A DNA stretch of 64,000 nucleotides from Amycolatopsis alba DSM 44262 (lineage in GTDB: Bacteria > Actinomycetota > Actinomycetes > Mycobacteriales > Pseudonocardiaceae), in assembly GCF_000384215.1 (NCBI RefSeq), contig NZ_KB913032.1:6471605-6535604 (forward strand). The letters run 5' to 3'. The position numbers and the translations under genes are program-made. The first letter of the stretch is position 1. Every line of letters begins with the position of its first letter. Of the stretch, positions 44,904 to 53,438 are shown one piece after another. The notes below the pieces were generated by a model. It did not search any database. It was not told where the DNA came from and saw nothing but the letters and a program-made list of their open reading frames with translations.

Positions 44904-45500
44904 CTAACGTGTTCCCCCGGTCGCGTGGGCGCGGTGCCGCCGGACGCTCTCCTCGACCAGGTCGAGGACGGGACCGAGATCGTCGCCGGGCTGGCCCATG
45001 GCGAGGTGCGAGACGAGTCCTTCGAGGACGAGTTCGAGGTACGCGGTCAGGACGTCGACGTCGACGTCGTCGCGCAGGATCCCGGCTTCGCGCTGCCGCA
45101 GCAGACGGCGGCGGGTCGCGGCGGTCAGCTGGTGGGACCGCTCGGCCCAGCGGGCGCGGAACTCGGGGTCGGTGCGCAGCCGCCGGGAGACCTCCAGCCG
45201 CGTGCCGAGCCAGTCGGCCGGGTGCTCGCTGCGGTTCGACAGCAGCTCACGCATGACCTGGACGAGGCCCTGTTCGGCGACGATGTCCGCCATGCGGACC
45301 GCGTCGTCCTCGGCCAGGGCCAGGAAGAGGGACTCCTTGTCCCGGAAGTGGTGGAAGATGGCGCCGCGGGAAAGACCGGTGGCTTCCTCCAGCCGCCTGA
45401 CAGTGGCACCCTCGTAGCCGTAGCGTGCGAAGCACACGCGGGAGCCGTCGAGGATCTGGCGCCGTCGTGCGTCGAGGTGATCCTGGCTGACCCGTGGCAT
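44904..45500 (-). CDS. AcnR-like TetR regulator (aconitase repressor type)
   Basis: 198 aa. N-terminus MPRVSQDHLDARRRQILDGS, then GYEGATVRRLEEATGLSRGA and IFHHFRDKESLFLALAEDDA, matching AcnR of Corynebacterium/Mycobacterium closely. AcnR represses aconitase in response to citrate and lies next to acn there; acn is not in this window. GTACGTACGTAC (45540-45551) upstream is a suitable self-operator. Confidence 0.87.
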   Translation of the reverse strand: MPRVSQDHLDARRRQILDGSRVCFARYGYEGATVRRLEEATGLSRGAIFHHFRDKESLFLALAEDDAVRMADIVAEQGLVQVMRELLSNRSEHPADWLGTRLEVSRRLRTDPEFRARWAERSHQLTAATRRRLLRQREAGILRDDVDVDVLTAYLELVLEGLVSHLAMGQPGDDLGPVLDLVEESVRRHRAHATGGTR

Positions 45501-45539
45501 CCTGGGATCCTGTCACCGGGAACCGGGTCAATGCAATCC

Positions 45540-45551
45540 GTACGTACGTAC
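45540..45551. promoter_or_regulatory. GTACGTACGTAC palindrome, TetR-type operator
   Basis: A perfect 12-bp palindrome 39 bp before the AcnR-like start, within CCGTACGTACGTACTGTG. The end GTACTG resembles reported AcnR sites. Probably autoregulation. Confidence 0.6.
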
Positions 45552-45702
45552 TGTGACCAGTTCGCGGGATGATGCGTCCATCCGGGAACCGGACCGCTCC
45601 GAAACACGTCGGACCACTCGGCCGGATCGGCTGACATGTCGTCCGCCGCTTGGCTACTCTTTGTCCATCACGGTGAGTGAGTGCTGAGGGGAAGGTACGG
45701 GC

Positions 45703-46101
45703 GTGAACATCATCGACAACGCCGCGAGCGCGATCAAGGCCGTCTGGGGTGACCTGGCCACGCCGAAGGAACCGACCGTTTACGGCGGTGGGGGTGGCGG
45801 TGGCGGCGGGTTCGAGATGAGCCCGGAGGAGCTGAAGACCGTCATCGGCCTGTGGGAAGACGAGCTGAAGAAGGTCGTCGACGACGGCGACAAGATCCGC
45901 CGGATCTCGGAGGACCTGATGCCGCCGGGACAGGACGAAGCCAGCTCGAGCTATGTCAATTCCGGTATCGACTCCTTGATGTCCCTGCAGAAGCAGAACG
46001 ACTCGATGAAGGCCTACATCGAGGGCTACATCGCCAAGCTCGAAGTCGCTCGGTCGAAGACCATGGCCACCGACCAGGCCAACACCATGCGCACGACCTG
46101 A
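45703..46101 (+). CDS. Small helical ESX-type protein
   Basis: 132 aa. Short N-terminal segment with AIKAVWGDLATP, a pure glycine run (nine Gly near residues 28-36), then two helices: MSPEELKTVIGLWEDELKKV and SLMSLQKQNDSMKAYIEGYI. No signal peptide or WxG in a helical hairpin, so it is only WXG100-like. Genes for a DUF3558 lipoprotein, a WXG/Gly-rich protein and EspG follow within 10 bp each, so it is probably a type VII-secreted or accessory protein. Confidence 0.7.
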   Translation: MNIIDNAASAIKAVWGDLATPKEPTVYGGGGGGGGGFEMSPEELKTVIGLWEDELKKVVDDGDKIRRISEDLMPPGQDEASSSYVNSGIDSLMSLQKQNDSMKAYIEGYIAKLEVARSKTMATDQANTMRTT

Positions 46102-46104
46102 GGG

Positions 46105-46725
46105 ATGCCGAACGTGTTGAGGAATCGCGCCGCGGTGGCGGCGCTCGTGCTTGTTTCCGTCGCGGTCACCGGCTGCACGGGGGAGACCCCTGGTACGCCG
46201 ACGCCGACCACGGGAACGTCGTCGGCTTCGTCCGCCTCGCCGGATGACCCCGATGTCCCGAAGGTGGCGACTCCGCTGGACGCTTCGAAGTACGTCGGCG
46301 ACGTCTGCAAGCTGCTTCCCGCTGCCACGACCGCGGAATTGGGGTTCACCGAGCCCGGTGAGCCGAAGAGCGACACCAGCAACCCCGCTTGCAGCTGGGG
46401 GATTCGCGGTAAAGCCGCCAGCCTGCAGATCATCCTCGGCAGCGGCAACCGCGAAAAGGGCATGGGGGGCCTGGCCGGCCTGCACAAGGCCAAGAAGTCC
46501 GGGCAACTGAGGTTCCTGGAGCCAGGGCCTGAGGTCGATGGCTACCCGACCGTCTACTACGGACTTGCGGACCGGCGAGCTTCTGGCAACTGCGATCTGT
46601 CCGTCGGTGTTGCCGATGACCTGACGATCAGTGCCCAAGCCGAGGGCTACAAGAGCGAACAGGATTCCTGCGGGAATGCGCAGAAAGCGGCGTCGGCCAT
46701 GATCAAGACACTCAAGGGGGCATGA
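46105..46725 (+). CDS. DUF3558-type lipoprotein
   Basis: 206 aa. Signal peptide with lipobox VTGC (about residue 23), Thr/Ser linker, then the DUF3558 domain (LDASKYVGDVCKLLPAATTA, NPACSWGIRG, DSCGNAQKAASAMIKTL). DUF3558 lipoproteins often accompany ESX-associated genes in Pseudonocardiaceae. Its stop overlaps the next ATG by 4 bp. Confidence 0.85.
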   Translation: MPNVLRNRAAVAALVLVSVAVTGCTGETPGTPTPTTGTSSASSASPDDPDVPKVATPLDASKYVGDVCKLLPAATTAELGFTEPGEPKSDTSNPACSWGIRGKAASLQIILGSGNREKGMGGLAGLHKAKKSGQLRFLEPGPEVDGYPTVYYGLADRRASGNCDLSVGVADDLTISAQAEGYKSEQDSCGNAQKAASAMIKTLKGA

Positions 46726-48062
46726 GGGTGGACGGCAAACAGATCTACGAGAACTTCACCCAGGGCGACACCCGCAACCTGCGCAGCGCGGCCGACCGCG
46801 TCGCGGAACTCTCGGACGCCTACGTCGAGCGCGGCATGGCCATCAAGTCCCTGCAGTCGAGGATGGCGTCGTCCTGGACGGGTTCGGCCGCCGACGCGGC
46901 GAACGCGGGCGCGGGCCCGCTCGAACAGGCCTTCAAGGAGACGGCGGACCCGTTGTTCACCACGAGGAATTCGGTCACCGAGCAGGCTGACAGCTTCGAC
47001 GATTCGGGGTCGTCCGTCGTCCCCGTGCCGCCGAAGCCGGACAAGCCCAACCCCTGGACCACCGGCCTCAAGGGCGCGATCCCGATCGCCGGGCCGTTCA
47101 TGGTCAACAACGACATCAAGAACTACCAGGAGGGCGTCGCCAAGCACGAGGCGGCGAACCAGAACAACGTGCGCGTGATGGACCAGTACGACTCGGTCAC
47201 CAGCAGCACGAGTTCCAGCCTGCCGACCGACTACGGCGTGCTGAAGAACGACGGCGCGAACGTCAGTGTCAAGGTCGGCAGCGGTCCGCCGCCGATCGAG
47301 CCGCCGCCCGTCGTCCCGCCGATCAAGCGGGTCCGGAACGGTGGCGGGGACGACAACGACGGCACCGACACCAGCGGCACGGACGACAACGGCACCAACC
47401 AGAACAAGCCGGGCGGCGACCACAATCAGACCAAGCCTGGCTCGAACGACGATCGCCCGGTGGGCCCGAAAGAGAAGCCCGGCGGCGACCCCAACATCAC
47501 CACGCCCACGAGGAAGCCGGGTCCGGGGGACACGACGCTCCCGTCCGGCGGGGGCCGGGGCAGGCCCGGCGGGGGGACCACGGAGATCCCTGGCCGGACC
47601 CCCGGACGCGGTACCGGCGACCTGGAAGACGTCGTCGGCCTCACCAACGGGCTGAACCAGAATTACGGCCCCGGTGGCGGCGGGCCCAACCAGCCCGGCG
47701 GCACCAGCGGCCGCAATGTTCCCGGCCCCAACAGTGCCGCGGGCAGGCTTCTCGGTGGCGAAGGCGGCCCCGGTGGCCGCGCTGGTGGTCCCGGCGGGCC
47801 CGGTTCCGGCGGTCTCGGCGGTGGCAGGGGCTCCGGCATGGGCAGCCTCGGCGGCGGCATGGGTGGCGCCGACCACCTGGCGGGTGGCCGTGGCGCGGCA
47901 GGTCGCGGCGGCGGTCAGATGGGCCCGATGGGAGCAGGCGGCAGGCGTGCCGAAGGCGACGAGGACGACGAGCACCAGCGTCCCGACTACCTGATCGAGG
48001 CCGACCCCGACGCGATCTTCGGCACCGACCAGCGCACCAGCCCGCCGGTCATCGGCGAGTAG
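46722..48062 (+). CDS. WXG-containing, Gly/Pro-rich putative type VII substrate
   Basis: 446 aa. The N-terminal ~100 residues are helical with MASSWTGSAADAANAGAGPL (W-x-G near residue 47), as in PPE/EspB-like substrates. Residues ~200-420 are disordered: first Asp/Thr/Pro-rich (KPGGDHNQTKPGSNDDRPVG), then Gly-rich (RGSGMGSLGGGMGG). It ends with the acidic YLIEADPDAIFGTDQRTSPP. The EspG-like chaperone gene follows 3 bp later, fitting a substrate/chaperone pair. ATG 46722; a GTG at 46728 is possible. Confidence 0.8.
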   Translation: MRVDGKQIYENFTQGDTRNLRSAADRVAELSDAYVERGMAIKSLQSRMASSWTGSAADAANAGAGPLEQAFKETADPLFTTRNSVTEQADSFDDSGSSVVPVPPKPDKPNPWTTGLKGAIPIAGPFMVNNDIKNYQEGVAKHEAANQNNVRVMDQYDSVTSSTSSSLPTDYGVLKNDGANVSVKVGSGPPPIEPPPVVPPIKRVRNGGGDDNDGTDTSGTDDNGTNQNKPGGDHNQTKPGSNDDRPVGPKEKPGGDPNITTPTRKPGPGDTTLPSGGGRGRPGGGTTEIPGRTPGRGTGDLEDVVGLTNGLNQNYGPGGGGPNQPGGTSGRNVPGPNSAAGRLLGGEGGPGGRAGGPGGPGSGGLGGGRGSGMGSLGGGMGGADHLAGGRGAAGRGGGQMGPMGAGGRRAEGDEDDEHQRPDYLIEADPDAIFGTDQRTSPPVIGE

Positions 48063-48065
48063 CGG

Positions 48066-48818
48066 ATGACCGTCAGAACAGGCCGGGTGGATGTCCCGGT
48101 CGAAGCCTTGGCGGTGCTCGCCGAACGCGAACGCGTCGGTGACCTGCACATCACGCTGCGTCCCGAACCGCGCTGGCTGTCCAGGACGGCCCGCGCGGAG
48201 GCGGACAAGCGAGTGGAAGCCGCGTTGGCGCAAGCCGGGCTGCTGGACTCGAGCGGCCGCGCGTCGGTCGACTTCCTGGACTGGCTCCCGGTGCTCACGA
48301 AACCGGCCATCGAGTACTACGGCTGGGTGAACGCCGGCGGTGAGACCTACGGGCTCCTCGCCGCCTCCCTGGGGTTGCAGGCGGTGCTCGCGGTGTCGTC
48401 CGGCGGATGGGTCGGGCTGCAGGAGATCGACCGGAGGCGGCTGCCCGAGACGCTGATCGAGCAGCTGCCGCCCGTTCCCGCGGGCGGCGGCAGGCTTCGC
48501 ACGGTCCGCGCGTACGAGCTCGAAGAGGCGGCCCGGCGGGGTCCGGACACGCATTCGCTGCCGCCGGTGATCGCGGACATCGTCAGCCTCGTGCAGCGGC
48601 CGGTCGAGGGGAGCGGTGAGCTCTACGTCGGCAAGCGCGACGAAGTCGGCAGGCACGTGGCCGTCGAGGATCCGCTCCACTTCGCCGACACCGACTGGGG
48701 CCGGTACCTCAGCTACACGACCGGGCAAGGCAACGACGCGGTGGTCCACATCGGACCCGCCGGTCAGGCGGAACTGGCGGGCGCGCTCCGGCACGTCTCC
48801 AGCACCCTGGGCGGGTAG
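48066..48818 (+). CDS. EspG-family ESX secretion chaperone
   Basis: 250 aa. It matches the ESX secretion-associated EspG family: VDVPVEALAVLAERERVGDL start, YYGWVNAGGETYGLLAASLG, and a C-terminal GRYLSYTTGQGNDAVVHIGP. Binds PE/PPE-like substrates in the cytosol. No EccB/C/D/E or MycP genes are in the window, so the secretion machine is elsewhere. Convergent with the next gene, 4-bp gap. Confidence 0.85.
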   Translation: MTVRTGRVDVPVEALAVLAERERVGDLHITLRPEPRWLSRTARAEADKRVEAALAQAGLLDSSGRASVDFLDWLPVLTKPAIEYYGWVNAGGETYGLLAASLGLQAVLAVSSGGWVGLQEIDRRRLPETLIEQLPPVPAGGGRLRTVRAYELEEAARRGPDTHSLPPVIADIVSLVQRPVEGSGELYVGKRDEVGRHVAVEDPLHFADTDWGRYLSYTTGQGNDAVVHIGPAGQAELAGALRHVSSTLGG

Positions 48819-48822
48819 GCCG

Positions 48823-49656
48823 TCACCACGGGAAGTCCGCCTGGACGGCGGCCGAGATCGGTTCGAGCTCCTTGACCAGGCGGTCGATCTCGTCGGCGTC
48901 CAGGGCGTTGTACGGCGCCTCCGCGAGCCTGTCGGTCATCGCCTCGACGCGTTCCTTCGCGGCCCGGCCCGCGGAGGTGAGCCAGCCGTCGGCCCCGACG
49001 AGGCCGCGGTCGCGCATGCCGTCGATGACCGCGTCGAGCTGCGCGGCGGGGAGGTGACCGATCCTGCCGAACTCGTGCGCGGGCATGTCGACGGACAGGG
49101 CGTGGAGCACGTGGGCCTCGGTTCCGCCGATGCCCTCGGCGAGCAAAGCGACGATGTGGCCGTCGCCGCGGTGCTCGCGCAGCAGGGTCGCCGCGTGCCA
49201 CAGCCGGGCCAGGGGTGCCTGCGGGACCGGAAGCGCGCGAAGGGCGGCGTAGAGGGCGCGTCCCTCCACCGGTGCGCTGATGGCCGCCTTCAGCAGAAGG
49301 TCGGCGGCACGTTCGACACCGGGGGCGTCGGCGAGGTCACCGAGGATCCGCCGTAGCCCCGCGACGCATCCCCTTTCGCGGGCGGCCAGCGCCGCTTCGG
49401 GTGTGGTCAGGTCCCAGACCTTCGGGATGTGGCGCGCCACCTCGCCTGGGGCGAAGTTGTAGAAGACCGCGTGGACCACCTCGGCGGGCACCGACCGGCC
49501 GAACGGCGCGGCCCGCCCGGCGAAGTAGGCGTCCCACTGGTTGCGCAGGCCGAGCGAGAGCAGGGCCTGGTCCGACTCGTCGGCGAAGTAAGGCGTCAGG
49601 CCGATGGGCTCGATCAGGTCGTACATGCGGCGGGCGACGGGTTCCTGGTGCGACAT
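48823..49656 (-). CDS. SCO6745-family protein (SalK-like helix-turn-helix)
   Basis: 277 aa, all-helical. VARRMYDLIEPIGLTPYFAD and RAAPFGRSVPAEVVHAVFYN at the N-terminus; AATLLREHRGDGHIVALLAE is the family hallmark. The C-terminal half looks like a winged helix (HLPAAQLDAVIDGMRDRGLV then GADGWLTSAGRAAKERVEAM). Function not established. It is divergent from the prolyl aminopeptidase gene. Confidence 0.8.
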   Translation of the reverse strand: MSHQEPVARRMYDLIEPIGLTPYFADESDQALLSLGLRNQWDAYFAGRAAPFGRSVPAEVVHAVFYNFAPGEVARHIPKVWDLTTPEAALAARERGCVAGLRRILGDLADAPGVERAADLLLKAAISAPVEGRALYAALRALPVPQAPLARLWHAATLLREHRGDGHIVALLAEGIGGTEAHVLHALSVDMPAHEFGRIGHLPAAQLDAVIDGMRDRGLVGADGWLTSAGRAAKERVEAMTDRLAEAPYNALDADEIDRLVKELEPISAAVQADFPW

Positions 49657-49829
49657 CTCATCTCCTGCGGTTCGTGGCGGCGGCGTCGTCGTGGCCGCTG
49701 CTCACCTCCTCCACGAACGGCTCCTGCCGGATCCGACAGACGAACTCCGGAAATTTTCGCCGAGAGGTCAGGGCCGGCGCTATTGTGACAGCGCTGTTGT
49801 ATTTCTGGCGGGTCTGGGAGGACGAGAAC

Positions 49830-50777
49830 GTGACACGGCTGTATCCGGAAATCGAACCGCACGACCATGGGATGCTCGACGTCGGCGACGGGCACCTCGT
49901 GTACTGGGAGGTCTGCGGGAACCCCGACGGCAAACCCGCCGTCACGCTGCACGGCGGCCCTGGAACGGGCTGCAGTACCGGTCTGCGCCGGTACTTCGAC
50001 CCGGCGAAGTACCGCGTGGTGCTGTTCGACCAGCGCGGCTGCGGCCGGAGCACGCCGCACGCGGGCGAGCCCGAGGCGGACCTTTCCGCCAACACCACCG
50101 ATCACCTGGTCGCCGACATGGAGCGGCTTCGCGAGCACCTGGGCATCGAGAAGTGGCTGCTCTTCGGCGGTTCCTGGGGCTCGGTGCTCGCGCTGGTCTA
50201 CGCCGAGCGGCATCCGGGCCGGGTCTCGGAGATGGTCCTGATGGGCTTGGCCACCGGGCGCCGGAGCGAGACCGACCTGCTCACCCGCGGCCTCGGCGGT
50301 GTCTTCCCCGAGGCCTGGGCCAAGTTCCGCGACGGGGTTCCCGAAGCGGATCGTGACGGCGACCTGGCGGCGGCGTACCTCAAGCTGCTCATGGACCCGG
50401 ATCCGGCGGTGCACGCGAAGGCGGCCGCGGACTGGTGTGACTGGGAGGACGCGATCATCCCGACTTCGCCGCCGTACAAGAGTTTCGAGACGCCGAAGTT
50501 CCGGCTGGCGTTCGCCAGGCTGGTCACGCACTACTGGAGCCAAGGGTCCTTTTTGGACGAAGGGGTGGTCCTGCGGGAGGCCAAGACGCTGGCTCACATT
50601 CCTGCGGTGCTCGCGGAAGGCTGTCTCGACCTGAGCAACCTCATCGGGACCCCGTGGGAACTGGCGCACGCCTGGCCGGGCAGTGAGCTGGTGGTCATCG
50701 ACGAGGTCGGCCACAGCACGCAGGACGAGCCGATGCGCGAAGTCCTCATCGGCGCTACAGACCGCTTCGCCTCCTGA
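49830..50777 (+). CDS. pip: Prolyl aminopeptidase
   Basis: 315 aa alpha/beta hydrolase of family S33. HGGPGTGCST (41-50), FDQRGCGRSTPHAGEPEADL, nucleophile in FGGSWGSVLALVYAERHPGR (Ser115) and a C-terminal His in VIDEVGHSTQ. Cleaves N-terminal proline from peptides in the cytosol. GTG start with GGGAGGA upstream. TATTGT about 50 bp upstream could be the -10. Confidence 0.93.
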   Translation: MTRLYPEIEPHDHGMLDVGDGHLVYWEVCGNPDGKPAVTLHGGPGTGCSTGLRRYFDPAKYRVVLFDQRGCGRSTPHAGEPEADLSANTTDHLVADMERLREHLGIEKWLLFGGSWGSVLALVYAERHPGRVSEMVLMGLATGRRSETDLLTRGLGGVFPEAWAKFRDGVPEADRDGDLAAAYLKLLMDPDPAVHAKAAADWCDWEDAIIPTSPPYKSFETPKFRLAFARLVTHYWSQGSFLDEGVVLREAKTLAHIPAVLAEGCLDLSNLIGTPWELAHAWPGSELVVIDEVGHSTQDEPMREVLIGATDRFAS

Positions 50778-50792
50778 ACCTCCGAATTCCAA

Positions 50793-50812
50793 GTCCGTGA
50801 AGGCCTCCTTGA
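50793..50812. repeat. Half copy of the 40.6-kb palindrome
   Basis: GTGAAGGCCTCCTTGAGGGA matches one arm exactly. The opposite arm is partly present as GAAGGAGGCCTTCACG at 50998-51013, so the two may form a long stem of ~220 bp across the gap. Confidence 0.65.
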
Positions 50813-50887
50813 GGGACCGCACCTGTCTTATCGGGGGGTAAGGCAACCTGTCGTGTTCGGCTGCTCGCCCGCATGCCGGTTTCTGGT

Positions 50888-50940
50888 GTCGCGAAAGCCA
50901 CTTTCGGGACGTCTGATGTCTCGAAAGTGGCTTTCGCGAC
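50888..50940. repeat. Perfect 19-bp-arm hairpin, GAAAGCCACTTTC family
   Basis: GTCGCGAAAGCCACTTTCG (50888-50906) pairs perfectly with 50922-50940; loop GGACGTCTGATGTCT. Lies between convergent pip and glutamate dehydrogenase genes. Confidence 0.8.
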
Positions 50941-51022
50941 CCTTCCCGACAAGGCCACCTGCCCGGACCTTCGGCTCACTAAGTCGGTGGCCGTCCCGAA
51001 GGAGGCCTTCACGCGCGAACTG

Positions 51023-52213
51023 TCAGGGAATGACCAGAACGGGGGCGGATTCGGAAGCGGTGGCGGCGTCCGAACGGGTGGTTTCGGCGAGCCGCAGGCC
51101 GGTGGTGCGCGGCGCGATCCGGTCGAGGTTCCACGAACTCAGCAGCAGCGCCACCTTCGCCCGCATCTCCGTCCGCAGCCGCAGGAACGAGTCGGCGGGA
51201 TCGGCGCCGACCTCGCCGAGCAGAAGCCACCAGGCCCACGCGGCCGCGCCGGCGTTGGCGACGAAGTCCGGGATCACCGGGATACCACGAGCGGTCAGGC
51301 CCGCTTCGGCGTCCGGAGTGGTCGCCGCGTTGGCGGCCTCGATGACGACCTTCGCCTTGACCAGGCCCTGGTTCGCGGCGCGCAGCGCGTAGGAGATCGC
51401 GGCCGGGACGAAGATGTCGGCGTCCGTCGCCACGATCTCGTCGCGGGGGAGCAGCCGGACATCGGCGGGAAGCCTGCTCCGGTCGATCTCGCCGTACTCG
51501 TCGCGCAGGTCCAGCAGCGCCGGGATGTCGAGGCCCTCGGGCCGGTACAGCGTCCCGGCGGCGTCGGCGACCGCGACGACGTTCATCCCGGCTTCGTGCA
51601 GGTACCAGGCCGCGCCGCCGCCCATCGTGCCGATGCCCTGGATGGCGACCGTGGTCTTCCCGGCGGGCCACTCCCACGCGTCGGCGACCCCGAGACAGGC
51701 CTGTGCGACGCCGTAGCCACCGATGACGTCGCCGAGCAGGAGCCCGCCGGGGACCGGGGTGCTCAGCCCGGCCTGAACCCGGCGAAGGGTGTGCGCCGGA
51801 TCGGCCGAACGGCGGATGGCGGCGTGGTACGACTGTTCGAGCCCCAGTTTCGCGAACACCTCGTCGATCAGGTGCTGCGGCACGCCGAGATCCTCGGCGG
51901 TCACCCAGTGGTTGTCGATCCACGGCCGCAGGAACGCGCAGAACCGTTCCAGCACACCGAAAGCACGCTCGTCCTTCGGATCGAAGTCGATGCCGCCCTT
52001 GGCCCCGCCGACCGGCAGGCCGAAGGTCGCGGTCTTGTTCGCCATCCCCCTCGCCAGGTCCTCGACCTCCGTCATCGTGCAGCCCGCGCGCATCCGGGTC
52101 CCGCCGGTCGCGATACCGGAAACCAGGCTGTGCACTACGAGAAAGCCGGTGGCACCGGTGACGGAGTCGGTCCAGATGAGCCTCATCAGCGGTTCGGCGT
52201 TCCTCGCGGCCAT
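51023..52213 (-). CDS. Glu/Leu/Phe/Val dehydrogenase
   Basis: 396 aa. MTEVEDLARGMANKTATFGL and PVGGAKGGIDFDPKDERAFG hold the catalytic lysine region, EDLGVPQHLIDEVFAKL the Asp. The NAD site is VAIQGIGTMGGGAAWYLHEA. Deaminates glutamate or a branched/aromatic amino acid; substrate class not decidable. AAGGAGG lies 6 nt before the ATG. It is divergent from a LysR gene, its likely regulator. Confidence 0.9.
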   Translation of the reverse strand: MAARNAEPLMRLIWTDSVTGATGFLVVHSLVSGIATGGTRMRAGCTMTEVEDLARGMANKTATFGLPVGGAKGGIDFDPKDERAFGVLERFCAFLRPWIDNHWVTAEDLGVPQHLIDEVFAKLGLEQSYHAAIRRSADPAHTLRRVQAGLSTPVPGGLLLGDVIGGYGVAQACLGVADAWEWPAGKTTVAIQGIGTMGGGAAWYLHEAGMNVVAVADAAGTLYRPEGLDIPALLDLRDEYGEIDRSRLPADVRLLPRDEIVATDADIFVPAAISYALRAANQGLVKAKVVIEAANAATTPDAEAGLTARGIPVIPDFVANAGAAAWAWWLLLGEVGADPADSFLRLRTEMRAKVALLLSSWNLDRIAPRTTGLRLAETTRSDAATASESAPVLVIP

Positions 52214-52384
52214 GCGGCCACCTCCTTCGGGATCTGGGGTCGTCCTGCGCCACTTCCGAGGGTGCCCCCGTCCGGGCGCGGACGTCCATTTACCGAATCT
52301 GAACGATGATGTGCAGAAAAACTGGTGTAACGCCGCTCGACGCGTCATCCGGCATCTGCCAGCGCGCCCGATTACGTTGGGACC

Positions 52385-53308
52385 ATGGAGCTTTCGTTGC
52401 ACCGCTTGCGGATGCTCCGCGAGCTGAGCCGTCGCGGCACCGTCACGGCAGCCGCGGCTTCGCTGCATTACACCGCTTCGGCGGTTTCGCAGCAGCTGGC
52501 GCAGCTGGAGCGGGACGTGGGCGCGAAGCTGTTCGAACGATTCGGCAGGCGGGTGCAGCTGACCGAACTGGGGCTGCTGCTCACCGAGCACGCCGAGGAG
52601 ATCCTGGGGTCGGTCGAGCGGGCGACGCTGGCGCTGGAAGAGGCGCAGGAGACCGTTTCGGTCCGGCTCATGGCCGGGGTGTGGGCGTCGGTCGCTTCGG
52701 GGCTGCTGCCGCACGCGCTGACGGCTCTGGCCGGTGCGCATCCGGGGATCCAGGTCAGGACCCGCGAGCTGGCGCCGGAGGACACCGCGGACGCCGTCCG
52801 TGACGGTGAACTGGATCTGTCGTTCGTGATCGACTACTCCGACGCGCCGATGCCGTGGGACACCGGGCTGGAGCGGGCGGTGATCGCGGTGGAACGGCTG
52901 CACGCCGCGGTGCCAGCCGGCGCCGTTCCCGCTGGCAGCACGTCGTTGCCCGAACTGGCCGAGCATCCGTGGATCCTCGCCAGCCCGAAGAGTCACTTCG
53001 GCCGCGCGGTGCGCACGGCGTGTCACCGCCACGGGTTCGAACCCAAGATCAACCACGAGGTCGAAGAGCAGTCGACGGCGATGGCGATGGTCCGGGCGGG
53101 GCTCGGGGTGACCCTTGTTTCGGATCTCGGGCTCGGCCTCCGCCCGCCGGGGATCGACGTGGTCGCGTTGACCACACCGTTGCTCCGAACGGTTTCGATC
53201 GCTTACCGGACGACCACGTCGCGGCGACCGGCTCTCCAGCTGGTGATCGGGGCGGTCCGCGACGCCGCGGTGGCCTTGGGCCTGGGAACCGAGCCCGCTT
53301 TGCCCTGA
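52385..53308 (+). CDS. LysR-family regulator
   Basis: 307 aa. HTH at the N-terminus (MLRELSRRGTVTAAAASLHY then TASAVSQQLAQLERDVGAKL). Substrate-binding domain follows (SVRLMAGVWASVASGLLPHA). TACGTT (52373-52378) ends 6 nt before the ATG, suggesting a leaderless transcript. Probably controls the divergent dehydrogenase. Confidence 0.9.
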   Translation: MELSLHRLRMLRELSRRGTVTAAAASLHYTASAVSQQLAQLERDVGAKLFERFGRRVQLTELGLLLTEHAEEILGSVERATLALEEAQETVSVRLMAGVWASVASGLLPHALTALAGAHPGIQVRTRELAPEDTADAVRDGELDLSFVIDYSDAPMPWDTGLERAVIAVERLHAAVPAGAVPAGSTSLPELAEHPWILASPKSHFGRAVRTACHRHGFEPKINHEVEEQSTAMAMVRAGLGVTLVSDLGLGLRPPGIDVVALTTPLLRTVSIAYRTTTSRRPALQLVIGAVRDAAVALGLGTEPALP

Positions 53309-53438
53309 TTCGTCCCGTCCTAAATGGTGGTCCGCCGATCCTGCCCGGCAAGAACGCACCTGAATTTGTCAGACCCCGCGTGTAGCGTCCGAAGTCAAGG
53401 TTTCTCAGTTATCGGACAACCGACTGGACGGCGGAAAG

